Below are positions 42,998 through 52,298 of a stretch of 64,000 nt of DNA, piece by piece. The stretch lies in the NCBI RefSeq assembly GCF_000514815.1, contig NZ_AZWQ01000009.1, forward strand, positions 100,299-164,298, given 5' to 3'. The position numbers and the translations under genes are program-made. The DNA comes from Salinispora fenicalii. GTDB lineage: Bacteria; Actinomycetota; Actinomycetes; Mycobacteriales; Micromonosporaceae. The notes under the pieces were generated by a model that ran no database searches, was not told the DNA's origin, and saw nothing but the letters and a program-made list of their open reading frames with translations. Within the stretch, counting starts at the first letter, position 1; each line of letters begins with the position of its first letter.

Positions 42998-44386
42998 TCA
43001 GGCGTGCGCGTGCAGCGGCTTGCCGGCGAGGGCCAGGTGCGCCTCACCCAGCGCCTCGTTCTGGGTCGGGTGGGCGTGCACGAGCTGCGCCACCTCGGCG
43101 GGGTACGCCTCCCAGTTGTAGATGAGCTGGGCCTCACCGATCAGCTCGCCGACCCGGGCACCCACCATGTGTACGCCGACGACCGGGCCGTCCTCGACCC
43201 GGACCAGCTTGACGAAGCCGGTCGTCTTGAGGATCTGGCTCTTGCCGTTGCCGCCCAGGTTGTAGTTGTAGGACTTGACCTTGTCGGCGCCGTACTGCTC
43301 CTTGGCCTTCGCCTCGGTCAGACCAACCGACGCCAGCTCGGGGTCGGAGTAGGTGACCCGCGGGATGCCGGCCTCGTCGATGACGGCCGGATTCTCGCCG
43401 GCGATCTCCTCAGCGACGAAGATGCCCTGCTGGAAGCCGCGGTGCGCCAGCTGGAGGCCGGGCACGATGTCGCCGACCGCGTAGACGTTCGGCACGCTCG
43501 TGCGCTGCCGCTCATCGGTCAGCACGTAACCCCGGTCCATCCGGACGCCCTGCTCCTCGTAGCCGAGGCCGGCGGTGTTCGGTCCCCGGCCGACGGCGAC
43601 CAGCAGCAGCTCGGCCTCGATGGTCTCGCCGCCGGCGATGGTTACCCGGACGCCGCTGTCGGTCTTCTCGACCTTCTCGAACGGCTTGCCGACCTTGAAG
43701 TTGATCTTCCGCTTCCGGAACGCCCGCTCCAGCGCCTTCGACGACTCCTCGTCCTCGGCGGCGACCAGCCGGGGCAGCGCCTCGATGATCGTGACGTCCA
43801 CCCCGAAGGACTTCCACACGCTGGCGAACTCGACCCCGATGACGCCGCCACCGAGCACGATCACCGACGCCGGGACCCGGTCCATCACCAGCGCATGGTC
43901 GCTGGTGATGATCCGCTCGCCGTCCACCTCCAGACCGGGCAGGCTCTTCGCGTACGAGCCGGAGGCCAGGATGATGTTGCGGCCGGTGTACCGCTTACCG
44001 TCGACCTCGACGGTGTTCGGGGCGACCAGCCGGCCGGCGCCGGACACGATGGTGATGTTCTTCGCGCCACCCAGCAGGCCCTGCAGCCCCTTGTACAGCC
44101 GGGCAACCACCCCGTCCTTGTACGAGTTGACCGCCGCCATGTCGATGCCGACCAGCTCGGCCTTGACACCGAACTGCTCCGACTCGCGGGTCTGGTCGGC
44201 GACCTCGGCGGCGTGCAGCAACGCCTTGGTCGGGATGCAGCCGTTGTGCAGGCAGGTGCCGCCGAGCTTGCCCTTCTCGACCAACGCGACGGACAGGCCC
44301 AGCTCAGCGGCGCGCAGCGCCGCTGCGTAGCCGCCGCTGCCCCCTCCGAGGATGACGATGTCGAAGGTCTCGTTCGGCTCGCTCAC
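42998..44386 (-). CDS. lpdA: Dihydrolipoamide dehydrogenase (E3)
   Basis: E3 reoxidises dihydrolipoamide on E2 using FAD and NAD+. The roughly 462-residue product has DIVILGGGSGGYAAALRAAELG (FAD), the redox-active disulfide GGTCLHNGCIPTK, SVIVLGGGVIGVEFASVWKSFG (NAD), NVYAVGDIVPGLQLAHRG and the late HAHPTQNEALGEA with the catalytic His-Glu. The GTG at 44386 with GGGAG upstream gives the normal start. It is followed 65 bases on by sucB on the same strand, so an operon is likely. Confidence 0.95.
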   Translation of the reverse strand: MSEPNETFDIVILGGGSGGYAAALRAAELGLSVALVEKGKLGGTCLHNGCIPTKALLHAAEVADQTRESEQFGVKAELVGIDMAAVNSYKDGVVARLYKGLQGLLGGAKNITIVSGAGRLVAPNTVEVDGKRYTGRNIILASGSYAKSLPGLEVDGERIITSDHALVMDRVPASVIVLGGGVIGVEFASVWKSFGVDVTIIEALPRLVAAEDEESSKALERAFRKRKINFKVGKPFEKVEKTDSGVRVTIAGGETIEAELLLVAVGRGPNTAGLGYEEQGVRMDRGYVLTDERQRTSVPNVYAVGDIVPGLQLAHRGFQQGIFVAEEIAGENPAVIDEAGIPRVTYSDPELASVGLTEAKAKEQYGADKVKSYNYNLGGNGKSQILKTTGFVKLVRVEDGPVVGVHMVGARVGELIGEAQLIYNWEAYPAEVAQLVHAHPTQNEALGEAHLALAGKPLHAHA

Positions 44387-44565
44387 GTCCAACTCCCAGG
44401 TCGCCTGGCTGCATCGGGGGGTCACGGTGGGGTAATGCGGACACACCCCACCTCGGTCATCTTGTCACCACCACGCCCGGCGCGGGTAGCGAGGTGCCCA
44501 ACGACACGTCCGGGACACGTACCCTTGGCATCGGCTTCGATGGTGCGGGTGTGGGGAGACGGCCG

Positions 44566-44892
44566 GTGGGACTGTTCCGACGGAAGAAGGCGCGTCCGGT
44601 CAGTCCGGATCGCGGTGCTGACCGGGGCGACCTGAACCACCTGGAAAACTTCGTGCGGACCCGGCGGGGAGTCGAGGCGTACATCGAGCCCCGGACGACC
44701 GTCACCGAGACCACGGTCATGCTGATCGCCGACGACGGAGAGTGGACTCGCCGCCGGATCGACGGCCCGGTAGGCGCGCGTCGCTTCGCCCACCGGCTGG
44801 GCATCCCGGTCTACGACGTGAGTCTGATGGGCTACCCGCAGCGGATGCGCGACTACAACGAGCGCCGCAAGCGTCGCCCCGAACTGTTCTGA
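44566..44892 (+). CDS. Conserved actinobacterial hypothetical protein
   Basis: The 108-residue product begins with basic residues (GLFRRKKARP), then reads FVRTRRGVEAYIEPRTTVTETTVMLIADDGEWTRRRIDGPVGARRFAHRLGIPVYDVSLMGYPQRMRDYNERRKR. I recognise this family from many actinobacteria; it is sometimes called an oxidoreductase without evidence. It has no membrane segment or catalytic motif. The GTG at 44566 follows GGGGAG by about seven bases; an earlier frame start at 44494 is less likely. Confidence 0.8.
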   Translation: MGLFRRKKARPVSPDRGADRGDLNHLENFVRTRRGVEAYIEPRTTVTETTVMLIADDGEWTRRRIDGPVGARRFAHRLGIPVYDVSLMGYPQRMRDYNERRKRRPELF

Positions 44893-44905
44893 GCCCGCAC
44901 CGACT

Positions 44906-44944
44906 CGCCGGACGGGTGCGCCGGGCCCTCGCACCCGTCCGGCG
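44906..44944. terminator. Terminator between the hypothetical gene and pepA
   Basis: A perfect 15-bp stem (CGCCGGACGGGTGCG with its complement) has the loop CCGGGCCCT. That loop can itself pair with CGAGGGCCCGG just downstream (to about 44960), so two alternative hairpins overlap here. It lies between convergent genes. Confidence 0.75.
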
Positions 44945-44967
44945 GGTACGAGGGCCCGGCTGACACA

Positions 44968-46521
44968 TCAGCCCTGGCTGGCGATGTCCTCGATCAGGTG
45001 CAGCAGGGTGCGGACGGGCACCCCGGTGCCGCCCTTGGTCCAGTAGCCCGTCGGCTCGCCCGAGTGGTAGCCGGGGCCGGCGATGTCGATGTGCGCCCAG
45101 GCGACCTCCTCGGCGACGAACTCACGCAGGAAGACACCGCCCTGGAGCATGTGACCCGCCCGGTCCATCCCCGCGTTGACCTGGGAGATGTCGGCGATCT
45201 CGGAGTCCATGCCCTTGCGCACGTCCTCCGGCAGCGGCATCGGCCAGGTCGGCTCGCCGACCGCCTCGCCGGCGGTCCGAACCCGCTCGCACAGCTCCGG
45301 CGTGCCCATCACACCGGCCACCTTCTTGCCCAGCGCGACCACCTGGCCGCCGGTGAGCGTGGAGGTCTCCAGGAGGTAGTCGCAGCCGTCCGTGCAGGCC
45401 CGGGCGATCGCGTCGGCGAGGATCATCCGCCCCTCGGCGTCGGTGTTGAGCACCTCAACCCGCTTGCCGTCGAACATCGTGATGACGTCGCCCGGCCGGT
45501 ACGCCGTACCGGAGGGCATGTTCTCCGCCATCGGCACGTACGCGGTCACCGACACGGCGGGCGCAAGCTCCGCGACCGCCAGCATCGCGCCGGCGACGGC
45601 GCCGGCGCCGGCCATGTCGGCCTTCATCTCCCACATACCCTGCGACGGCTTGATCGAGACACCGCCGCTGTCGAAGGTGATGCCCTTGCCGACCAGGGCG
45701 ACCCGCTTGCCGTTGCCGCCGCCAGCCGGGGTGTAGCTGATCCGCACCAGCCGCGGCGGAGCCTGCGACCCCTGCCCGACGGCGGTGATGCCCCCGTAGC
45801 CGCCCTCGCGCAGGGCGACCTCGTCGAGCACCTCCACCTCCAGCCCAGCTGCGCGGGCGGCGGTTGCCACGGAGTCGGCGAAGGCGGGCGGGCGCAGCTC
45901 GTTGGGGGCGGCATTGACCCAGTCCCGGGAGGACCGGACCGCGTTGGCCACCGCCTGCGCCCGGGCTACCTCGGCCACGGCGGCGGCGTCACCCGCGTCG
46001 GGGACCGCGACCAGCACCTCCGCAACCGGCTCCCGTCGGGCCGGCTGCGGGCGGGTCTTGTAACCGGCGAACCGGTAGCCGCCCAGCAGGCCTCCCTCGG
46101 AGACCGCGCGCAGCGCGGCTGGTGCGTCGGCGTCGTCCGGCAGCGGCAGGGCCAGCGCGACTCGGGCCGAGCCGGCCAGGGCCCGCACCGCGGCACCGGC
46201 CGCCCGGCGCAGACTCTCCGGGGCGGGGGCGGCTCCGGTCGGCTCCGGTCCGAGGCCCACCGCGGCGATCACCGGAGCGGTAACCGTGCCGAGCGTGGCG
46301 AGCTTGATCACCTCGCCCGGGCCTCCGGTTGCGCCGAGCAACGCCAGCGTCTCGGTCAGTTTTCCATCGAAGGCCGCGGCGATGCTCTCCGCGCCGCTGG
46401 CCAGCAGCAGGGTGCCGGCCGGCTCTCCGGGCTGGCTGTGCACGCCGATGACGATCGCGTCAACGGCGAGCTCGGCGGGGTCGGTGTCGACGAGGCTGAG
46501 GGAAATAGTGGGCGATGTCAC
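44968..46521 (-). CDS. pepA: Leucyl aminopeptidase (M17)
   Basis: M17 aminopeptidases remove N-terminal residues with two metal ions. The roughly 517-residue product has a variable N-terminal domain and a catalytic domain with VGKGITFDSGGVSIKP, MKADMAGAGAVAGAM and the signature NTDAEGRMILADAIA. The GTG at 46521 gives the normal start; a longer antisense-like frame to 47019 overlaps the divergent gcvT. The pepA-gcvT neighbourhood is conserved in actinobacteria. Confidence 0.95.
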   Translation of the reverse strand: MTSPTISLSLVDTDPAELAVDAIVIGVHSQPGEPAGTLLLASGAESIAAAFDGKLTETLALLGATGGPGEVIKLATLGTVTAPVIAAVGLGPEPTGAAPAPESLRRAAGAAVRALAGSARVALALPLPDDADAPAALRAVSEGGLLGGYRFAGYKTRPQPARREPVAEVLVAVPDAGDAAAVAEVARAQAVANAVRSSRDWVNAAPNELRPPAFADSVATAARAAGLEVEVLDEVALREGGYGGITAVGQGSQAPPRLVRISYTPAGGGNGKRVALVGKGITFDSGGVSIKPSQGMWEMKADMAGAGAVAGAMLAVAELAPAVSVTAYVPMAENMPSGTAYRPGDVITMFDGKRVEVLNTDAEGRMILADAIARACTDGCDYLLETSTLTGGQVVALGKKVAGVMGTPELCERVRTAGEAVGEPTWPMPLPEDVRKGMDSEIADISQVNAGMDRAGHMLQGGVFLREFVAEEVAWAHIDIAGPGYHSGEPTGYWTKGGTGVPVRTLLHLIEDIASQG

Positions 46522-46668
46522 TGAAGCTACTCCGGGCAGGCCGGGCTGGTCGCGTCGTCGCGTACCAGCGATGAAGGTCTCCGGCGGACGTACCCGCCGT
46601 TGACCAGGGCTGTCCCGCCAGTGGTGCCGGCGGGTCCCGCCGATGCTAACCAGCCGGGGCGGTGCCGG

Positions 46669-46681
46669 TAAGTTGCCACCC
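46669..46681 (+). promoter_or_regulatory. Leaderless -10 box of gcvT
   Basis: A TAAGTT hexamer ends seven bases before the gcvT ATG, and no Shine-Dalgarno is present, so the transcript probably starts at or next to the start codon. Confidence 0.5.
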
Positions 46682-47806
46682 ATGACCGACGTGACCTCTG
46701 GCTCCGCTGACGCCCGGCTGCGCCGCTCTCCGCTGCACGACCGGCACGTCGCTGCCGGCGCCAAGTTTGCCCTCTTCGGCGGGTGGGAGATGCCGCTTGA
46801 GTACGCTGGGGGCGGGGTTCGCAAGGAGCATTCGGCGGTCCGCGACGCGGTTGGCGTCTTCGACGTGTCGCACCTGGGCAAGGCGCGGGTCACCGGCGCG
46901 GGGGCGGCGGAGTTCGTCAACACCTGCCTCAGCAACGACCTGGCCCGGATCGGGCCGGGCCGGGCGCAGTACACCCTCTGCTGCGACGATGCCACCGGTG
47001 GTGTGGTCGACGACATCATCGCCTACCTGTACGCCGACGACCACGTTCTCCTGATCCCCAACGCCGCGAACACCGCCGAGGTGGTGCGCCGGCTGCGGGC
47101 CGCCGCGCCACCGACGGTCACGATCAGTGACGAGCATGAGGCGTACGCGGTCCTCGCGGTGCAAGGCCCGCGCTCGGCGGACCTGCTCGGCGCGCTGGGC
47201 CTGCCCACGGAGCACGGCTACATGAGCTTCGCGGAGGGCACGCTGGCCGGGGCCAACCTGACCGTGTGCCGCACCGGCTACACCGGCGAGCTGGGTTACG
47301 AACTGATCCTGCCCGCCGCGGACGCCGGCGGCGTCTGGGACGCGCTCTTCGCCGCCGATGAGCAGCTGCAGGCGTGCGGCCTGGCCGCCCGGGACACCCT
47401 GCGTACCGAGATGGGCTATCCGCTGCACGGGCAGGACATCTCGCTGGAGATCACCCCGGTGCAGGGCCGCTCGGGTTGGGCGGTCGGCTGGGACAAGCCC
47501 GCCTTCTGGGGGCGGGCGGCACTGCTCGCGGAGAAGGCCGCCGGCCCCCGGCGTCGGCTGCGCGGTCTGGTGGCGGTCGATCGGGCCATCCCGCGTCCCG
47601 GCATGGTCGTCTACCACGGTGAGACGTCGGTCGGCACGGTCACCAGCGGCACGTTCAGCCCGACCCGGAAGCAGGGCATCGCCCTGGCCCTGATCGACAC
47701 CGAGCCGGCCCTGGCCGACGGGGCTGAGCTCGAGGTCGACATTCGGGGACGCCGGGCAGCGATGACCCTGGTTCGCCCGCCGTTCGTTGATCCCTCGGTG
47801 CGGTAG
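46682..47806 (+). CDS. gcvT: Aminomethyltransferase (glycine cleavage T protein)
   Basis: GcvT takes the aminomethyl group from lipoylated H protein, releases ammonia and makes methylene-tetrahydrofolate. The roughly 374-residue product has [52 protein letters not shown] and [14 protein letters not shown], then [16 protein letters not shown] at the end, all family signatures. It is not in an operon with gcvH or gcvP here. GcvH lipoylation links it to lipA and lipB in this window. Confidence 0.95.
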   Translation: MTDVTSGSADARLRRSPLHDRHVAAGAKFALFGGWEMPLEYAGGGVRKEHSAVRDAVGVFDVSHLGKARVTGAGAAEFVNTCLSNDLARIGPGRAQYTLCCDDATGGVVDDIIAYLYADDHVLLIPNAANTAEVVRRLRAAAPPTVTISDEHEAYAVLAVQGPRSADLLGALGLPTEHGYMSFAEGTLAGANLTVCRTGYTGELGYELILPAADAGGVWDALFAADEQLQACGLAARDTLRTEMGYPLHGQDISLEITPVQGRSGWAVGWDKPAFWGRAALLAEKAAGPRRRLRGLVAVDRAIPRPGMVVYHGETSVGTVTSGTFSPTRKQGIALALIDTEPALADGAELEVDIRGRRAAMTLVRPPFVDPSVR

Positions 47807-47833
47807 CTCGCTCCCGGTTAGCGCGGGCGCGGA

Positions 47834-49129
47834 TCAGACCGGCGGGGCGGGGCGTTCGCCGGCATCCAGGACGGCCTGGGTCCAGCCGCCTTCGCGGACC
47901 CCGGTGCCATCCAGGACTGCCCAGTCGACCACGTCGGTCGCCTCCACCACCACTGCGGAGCCGATCCGTACGGTCGGATCCGTGTTGGCGTCGCTGGCAC
48001 TGGCACCCTCGATCCGCTCCGGCGTTGTCCAGGAGGTGACCCCGGCCCACACGTACTCCGGGCCGTCCTCCCCGGGAAGTCCGTACTTCACCACCAGCTG
48101 CGTCTCCGGTGGTAGCGCCCCGGCGAGGAAGCGGGCGCGGATCTCGTCCAGGGAAGCGCGGGCGGTGGCGATCGCCTGGCTCATCGCGTCACCGGAGCGG
48201 GTGTAGCGCACGTCCGGCGCGATGCCGGTGAAGAGGGTTTCACAGGCCGAGGTGTAGTAGCGGCTGTCCGGCCCGGAGTAGCCGGCCGGCGGCCGCAGGG
48301 TGAGGAACGAATCCGCCTCCGGGTCCGTCGCCGGGTCCAGCTCCAGCCGAAGCAGCACCGGGGCGGTGGCCCCATGCTGTTCCGGGTTGCCGTACGCCAC
48401 CGCGATGTCTCCTCCGGTGACCGTGGCCAGTACGGGTAGCTGCACGAACGCAGGCAGCTCCTCGCCGTCCAGGCCGTCGGTCCACGCCCGCAGCAGCCGC
48501 CGTGCCGTGCCGGTCATTACCGCGCCCCAGGCCCGGGTCAGGTGGTCCGGCACCCCCTGCGCCTGTAGCTCCAGCAGCCCGAACCGGCGTAGCCCCTTCG
48601 TGGTGAACCAGAGCCCGTCGGCGTCGGACGAGTACGGCACCAGTACCCAGTCGACCAGCCGGATCCGGCCCTGCTCGTCCGGCAGGGATCGCAGCGCCGT
48701 CATCGGGTCGAGGAACTGGAGCCCGAAGACATCCACCACGTCGCCGCCGGCCGTGTCGGCGACCGCCGCCGCCACCGCCCGCGCCGCCCACTCGTGCGCC
48801 GGCGGCCAGCCGGGCCGGTACTCGGCCTGCACCACGACCAGGTGGGTCGCCGCCGCCAGCCGGGACAGCTGGGCCTCGGTCGCGCCGAAGGCGGTGAGCA
48901 GGTCCGGCGGCAGCTCGGGGAACTCGTGGATCGGCCGGGTGTCCACGCTCATCAGCGGGCTGTCCAACATCTGCCGGGCGAGGGCGTGCACCGGCTCGGC
49001 GAGTCGCCCGGTGAGCTGCTGCACCGCGGTCTTCGTGCCCACCTTCGGCAACCCAGCCATCGGCACCAGGTAGGTCGCGTTCAGCGATTCCGGGACCGGT
49101 ACGGGCAGGAAGTCGTCCGTGATGAGCAT
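47834..49129 (-). CDS. DUF2314-containing protein
   Basis: The 431-residue product has a long N-terminal region with no known motif (MAGLPKVGTKTAVQQLTGRLAEPVHALARQ...), and a C-terminal part (about 330-425) that resembles DUF2314: AIATARASLDEIRARF...TQLVVKYGLPGEDGPEYVWAGVTSW followed by VDWAVLDG. DUF2314 domains are small beta folds of unknown role, found in E. coli YegJ. No signal peptide or membrane segment is seen. It follows cobS on the same strand after 65 bases but need not belong to the cobalamin operon. Confidence 0.7.
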   Translation of the reverse strand: MLITDDFLPVPVPESLNATYLVPMAGLPKVGTKTAVQQLTGRLAEPVHALARQMLDSPLMSVDTRPIHEFPELPPDLLTAFGATEAQLSRLAAATHLVVVQAEYRPGWPPAHEWAARAVAAAVADTAGGDVVDVFGLQFLDPMTALRSLPDEQGRIRLVDWVLVPYSSDADGLWFTTKGLRRFGLLELQAQGVPDHLTRAWGAVMTGTARRLLRAWTDGLDGEELPAFVQLPVLATVTGGDIAVAYGNPEQHGATAPVLLRLELDPATDPEADSFLTLRPPAGYSGPDSRYYTSACETLFTGIAPDVRYTRSGDAMSQAIATARASLDEIRARFLAGALPPETQLVVKYGLPGEDGPEYVWAGVTSWTTPERIEGASASDANTDPTVRIGSAVVVEATDVVDWAVLDGTGVREGGWTQAVLDAGERPAPPV

Positions 49130-49194
49130 GGGGTCTCCCGGATGGCCGTGCCGGTGTTGTCGTGCGCAACGCTACCCGGCGGCGTGGGTGGAGC

Positions 49195-49968
49195 TCAGCC
49201 GGACAAGACCAGTCCCAGGTAGACAAGGGTGGTGACCACCTCGACGGTGGCACCGAGCACGTCACCGGTGATCCCACCGAGGCGGCGTATCACGTGCCGG
49301 AGCAGCCAGATCGCGGCGGCGAGGGCGGCGACGACGACGAGTGGTCCCTGCCACGGACGGTCCGGCACGGCGGCGAGCGCTAGCAGCGCCAGCGCGGCGG
49401 TCCCGGTGGCGATGGCGCCTGGCCCGACGGTCCCGGCGACCAGGGCTCCCAGCCCGTCCGGTCGGGCCGCCGGCACTCCTCGCCAGCAGGCCACCGCTAC
49501 TCCGAGTCGGCCGGCAGCGGTGGCGGTCACCACCGCCGCCAGCATGGTCGGCGTTGACCATTCGGCCAGCTCCGCGAGCACCGCAGCCTGCACCAGGAGG
49601 ACGACCACCAGCGCGGTGACCCCGAACGGGCCGACATCCGGCTTCTTCATGACCTCTAGCGCGGCCGACCCGCGCCGGTACGAGCCGAGTGCGTCCACGG
49701 TGTCGGCGAGCCCGTCGAGGTGCAGCCCCCGGGTCAGCAGTGCGCCGGCACCGACCGTGACGCCGGCGGCTACCAGTGGCGGCGCGAAGCCGCCGGTGAG
49801 TAGCAGCACTCCAGTGAGGAGGGCGCCGAGCAGCGCGCCGACGGCCGGGGCCAGGGCCATCGCGGTACCGGCCACGGCCCGGTCGATCCGGCCGGCCCGC
49901 ACCGGCAACGTGGTGAAGGTGGTCAGCGCCAGCCGGGCACCGGCGGCCAGGCGCGGTTCAGCCGGCAC
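49195..49968 (-). CDS. cobS: Adenosylcobinamide-GDP ribazoletransferase (cobalamin synthase)
   Basis: CobS joins adenosylcobinamide-GDP to alpha-ribazole in the membrane, the last assembly step of the nucleotide loop. The 257-residue product has 6-7 hydrophobic segments and the family motifs TTLPV near the start, TRGLHLDGLADTVDALGSY with paired Asp/His, and RRLGGITGDVLGATVEV at the end. Its start overlaps the last 11 bases of the CobU-CobT fusion, so the two are translationally coupled. Confidence 0.93.
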   Translation of the reverse strand: MPAEPRLAAGARLALTTFTTLPVRAGRIDRAVAGTAMALAPAVGALLGALLTGVLLLTGGFAPPLVAAGVTVGAGALLTRGLHLDGLADTVDALGSYRRGSAALEVMKKPDVGPFGVTALVVVLLVQAAVLAELAEWSTPTMLAAVVTATAAGRLGVAVACWRGVPAARPDGLGALVAGTVGPGAIATGTAALALLALAAVPDRPWQGPLVVVAALAAAIWLLRHVIRRLGGITGDVLGATVEVVTTLVYLGLVLSG

Positions 49969-51934
49969 GCCAGCCGGATGAATCCAGCGGCGTGGACTCC
50001 GGATCGGTGCTGGTGGGCCCCGGTCCGGCCGGTTCTGGCTCGCGGAAGTCCGGCTCGTTCTCCCTCGGCGTTGCCGGCTCCGGTTGCTCCGTCGCCGGCT
50101 CTGGCTCCTTCGTCGCCGGCTTCGTCTCGTCTGGTTCGTTCGTCGTTGCTCCGGCGGCTGCCGGCTCCGTCGTCAACTCGGCCTCGTCCGGCGTGGCCTC
50201 GTCCGACTCGACCCGTAGCGACGGGTGCGCCGGCAGCGCCGCGGCCAAGGCCAGCGCCGACCGCAACAGCGGCAGCGCCACCAGTGCGTTCCCGCCCTCG
50301 CCCACGTCCAGCCGCAGATCCAGCAGGGGAGTGAGGCCGAGCACGTCGGCGGCGAGTTGAACGCCGGGGTGCCCGCCGTGGTCGGCGAGCAGGCACCAGT
50401 GCCGGGCCGGCCCGGCCAGGTCGCGGCTGACCAGGCCGGCCGCAACCCCGACCGGCCCGTCCAGGAGCACCGGTAGCCGCCGCGCGGCAGCGCCGAGCAG
50501 CACGCCGGTTGCGACCGCGATGTCACCGCCGCCCACCTCGGCGAGGATCTCCTTGGGCTCGCGGGACGAGTGGCGGCTGCGGTGTAGCCCATCCCGGACG
50601 GCCGCGCAGCGGACCATCCACGCGGCGTCGTCGTACTCGCCCGCGTCGGTGCGCACCCGGGCGAGTACGGCGGGTGGTTCGGCGCCGGCCGTGGCGGCGA
50701 GCACCGCTGCCGCGGCGGCGTCGGTACCGGCGCCGCAGGCCCCTAACACCAGCAGCCGTACGCCCGCGTCCGCGGCCTGGTCGGCGAGCCGCCAGCCGAG
50801 CTGCAACGCCGCCTCGACCTGGTGGAGGGGGAGCGCCGGGTCGGTCTCGATCGGGTCTGCGGCGGGGGCGTCAACCACCTGCAGCTCGGCCCCGGCCTCC
50901 GCGGCGAGGCGGGCCCACGCGCCCTGGCCGTCCCGGGCCTCCTGAGCCCGGCGGGCGGAGTCGCCGGAGGCGGTTCCGGCGGCGGCGCCGCCCGCGTGAT
51001 CGCCATGCACCAGCAGCACCCGGGTGCTGGCCCAGGGGGTGGGCTGTGCAGTGCCCTGGGTGGCGGCGGCGAACTCGACCAGCTGGGTGAGCCCGCCGAA
51101 GCCAGCGCCGGGCAGGTCCCGGGTGGCCACCCGCTGCACGGCCTGCGAGCCGGCGTCCTCGTCGGGCATGGGCAGCTCCAGGCCCGGCTCGATGGTCAGG
51201 TCGGTTGCGGCCATCGGCGGCGTCAACCAGGGGGTGCCGTCACCGGTGGTGAGTGCGGCCGGTGCGGGCAGGGCGCTCGCGGTCAGCACCTGCGGTAGCG
51301 GTGTCGGTGCGGGGGCCGCGCCGGTAGCGGCTCTGCTGCCGACGGCGGCCGGCGTGACCTGTGCCGGGACGGCGGCCGGGCGGGTCGGCGGGGGCGGTTT
51401 GAGCCAGCTGGGCTGGCCGGCGACCACCAGGACGACCGTGTCAACCGCGTCGGCGATTGCCCGGTTGGCGGTGCCGAGCGCGTCGGTGAAGGCGCGGCCG
51501 AGCGGGGTCGTCGGCACCAGCGAGAGGCCGACCTCGGCGCTCACCAGCACCACCCGGGCGGGGCAGGAGCGGACCGCCGCGGCCAGCTCGGCGATGGTGG
51601 CCGTGGTGTCGACGGGTTGGTGGGCGGGGTCGAGGAGAGCTGTCACCCAGCCACCGACGTCGTCAACGAGCAGCGTCTCGGCGGGCTGAGCGGCGGCTAG
51701 CAGCTCCACCAGCCGGCGTGGCTTCCCCGCGGTCTCCTCCGTGGTCCACGTCGTCGGCCGGCGGGCGCGGTGAGCTTCGAGGCGGGTCGACCACTCCTCG
51801 TCGGCGCTGGTGTCGGCGGCAGTGGCCAGATACCGGACCGTCGGCGCATCGGCTACCAGGGCCTCGGCGAACTCGGACTTTCCCGACCGGATTCCGCCGA
51901 GCACCAGGACCGTGTTCCACCCGTCAATGGACAT
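49958..51934 (-). CDS. CobU-CobT fusion (adenosylcobinamide kinase and DMB phosphoribosyltransferase)
   Basis: The 658-residue product joins two nucleotide-loop enzymes. The CobU part (about 1-172) has LGGIRSGKSEFAEAL (P-loop), HRARRPTTW (His near the nucleotide site) and SAEVGLSLVPTTPLGRAFTDALGTANRAIAD. After a Pro/Ala-rich linker, the CobT part (about 240-570) has the late catalytic-loop GEG in LDVGEGGNALVALPLLRSAL, but its expected EMGIGNTT-like motif reads GACGAGTDAAAAA. A disordered Glu/Pro/Thr tail (about 585-658) ends it. It works with CobS. Whether the CobT half is fully active is uncertain. Confidence 0.85.
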   Translation of the reverse strand: MSIDGWNTVLVLGGIRSGKSEFAEALVADAPTVRYLATAADTSADEEWSTRLEAHRARRPTTWTTEETAGKPRRLVELLAAAQPAETLLVDDVGGWVTALLDPAHQPVDTTATIAELAAAVRSCPARVVLVSAEVGLSLVPTTPLGRAFTDALGTANRAIADAVDTVVLVVAGQPSWLKPPPPTRPAAVPAQVTPAAVGSRAATGAAPAPTPLPQVLTASALPAPAALTTGDGTPWLTPPMAATDLTIEPGLELPMPDEDAGSQAVQRVATRDLPGAGFGGLTQLVEFAAATQGTAQPTPWASTRVLLVHGDHAGGAAAGTASGDSARRAQEARDGQGAWARLAAEAGAELQVVDAPAADPIETDPALPLHQVEAALQLGWRLADQAADAGVRLLVLGACGAGTDAAAAAVLAATAGAEPPAVLARVRTDAGEYDDAAWMVRCAAVRDGLHRSRHSSREPKEILAEVGGGDIAVATGVLLGAAARRLPVLLDGPVGVAAGLVSRDLAGPARHWCLLADHGGHPGVQLAADVLGLTPLLDLRLDVGEGGNALVALPLLRSALALAAALPAHPSLRVESDEATPDEAELTTEPAAAGATTNEPDETKPATKEPEPATEQPEPATPRENEPDFREPEPAGPGPTSTDPESTPLDSSGWRAG

Positions 51935-52097
51935 GCCCGTACCTTAAGGCCGCCCGGTGCCCGTCCGCCTGCCGCCCCGCTCCTCCCGGAGCTGCTCACA
52001 TTAGCCCCGTAACGATCATGACTGGGCCGGACGTGCAGCCGTCGGCGGCGCGGCGGACTAGGCTGGCGGGAGATCAGCGGCGAGGGGAGACACGCAG

Positions 52098-52298
52098 ATG
52101 GCGTGGAGCTGGCAGTACGAGGGCGAGAACGGCGAACCGGCGTCGGGGCCGGTCGAGTCGTTCAGTAGCCAGGCGGACGCCGAGTCCTGGATCGGCCAGA
52201 CCTGGCGGGAACTCGCGGCGGCCGGCGTGATCGCGGTCCTGCTTGTCGAGGACGACCGCGTGGAGTACCGGATGAGTCTGCAACCACCGGCGGAGTGA
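52098..52298 (+). CDS. Small conserved actinobacterial protein
   Basis: The 66-residue product, AWSWQYEGENGEPASGPVESFSSQADAESWIGQTWRELAAAGVIAVLLVEDDRVEYRMSL, is a compact alpha/beta domain. I recognise similar short proteins in many actinomycetes, without function. An AGGGGAG site lies ten bases before the ATG and a TAGGCT box about 30 bases further up. Its stop overlaps the start of the site-2 protease gene (TGATG), so the two are coupled. Confidence 0.8.
   Translation: MAWSWQYEGENGEPASGPVESFSSQADAESWIGQTWRELAAAGVIAVLLVEDDRVEYRMSLQPPAE

Noticed and set aside
51935..52097. Cobalamin riboswitch before the CobU-CobT gene
   Set aside because: I could not find the conserved B12-box pattern in this 163-base gap.
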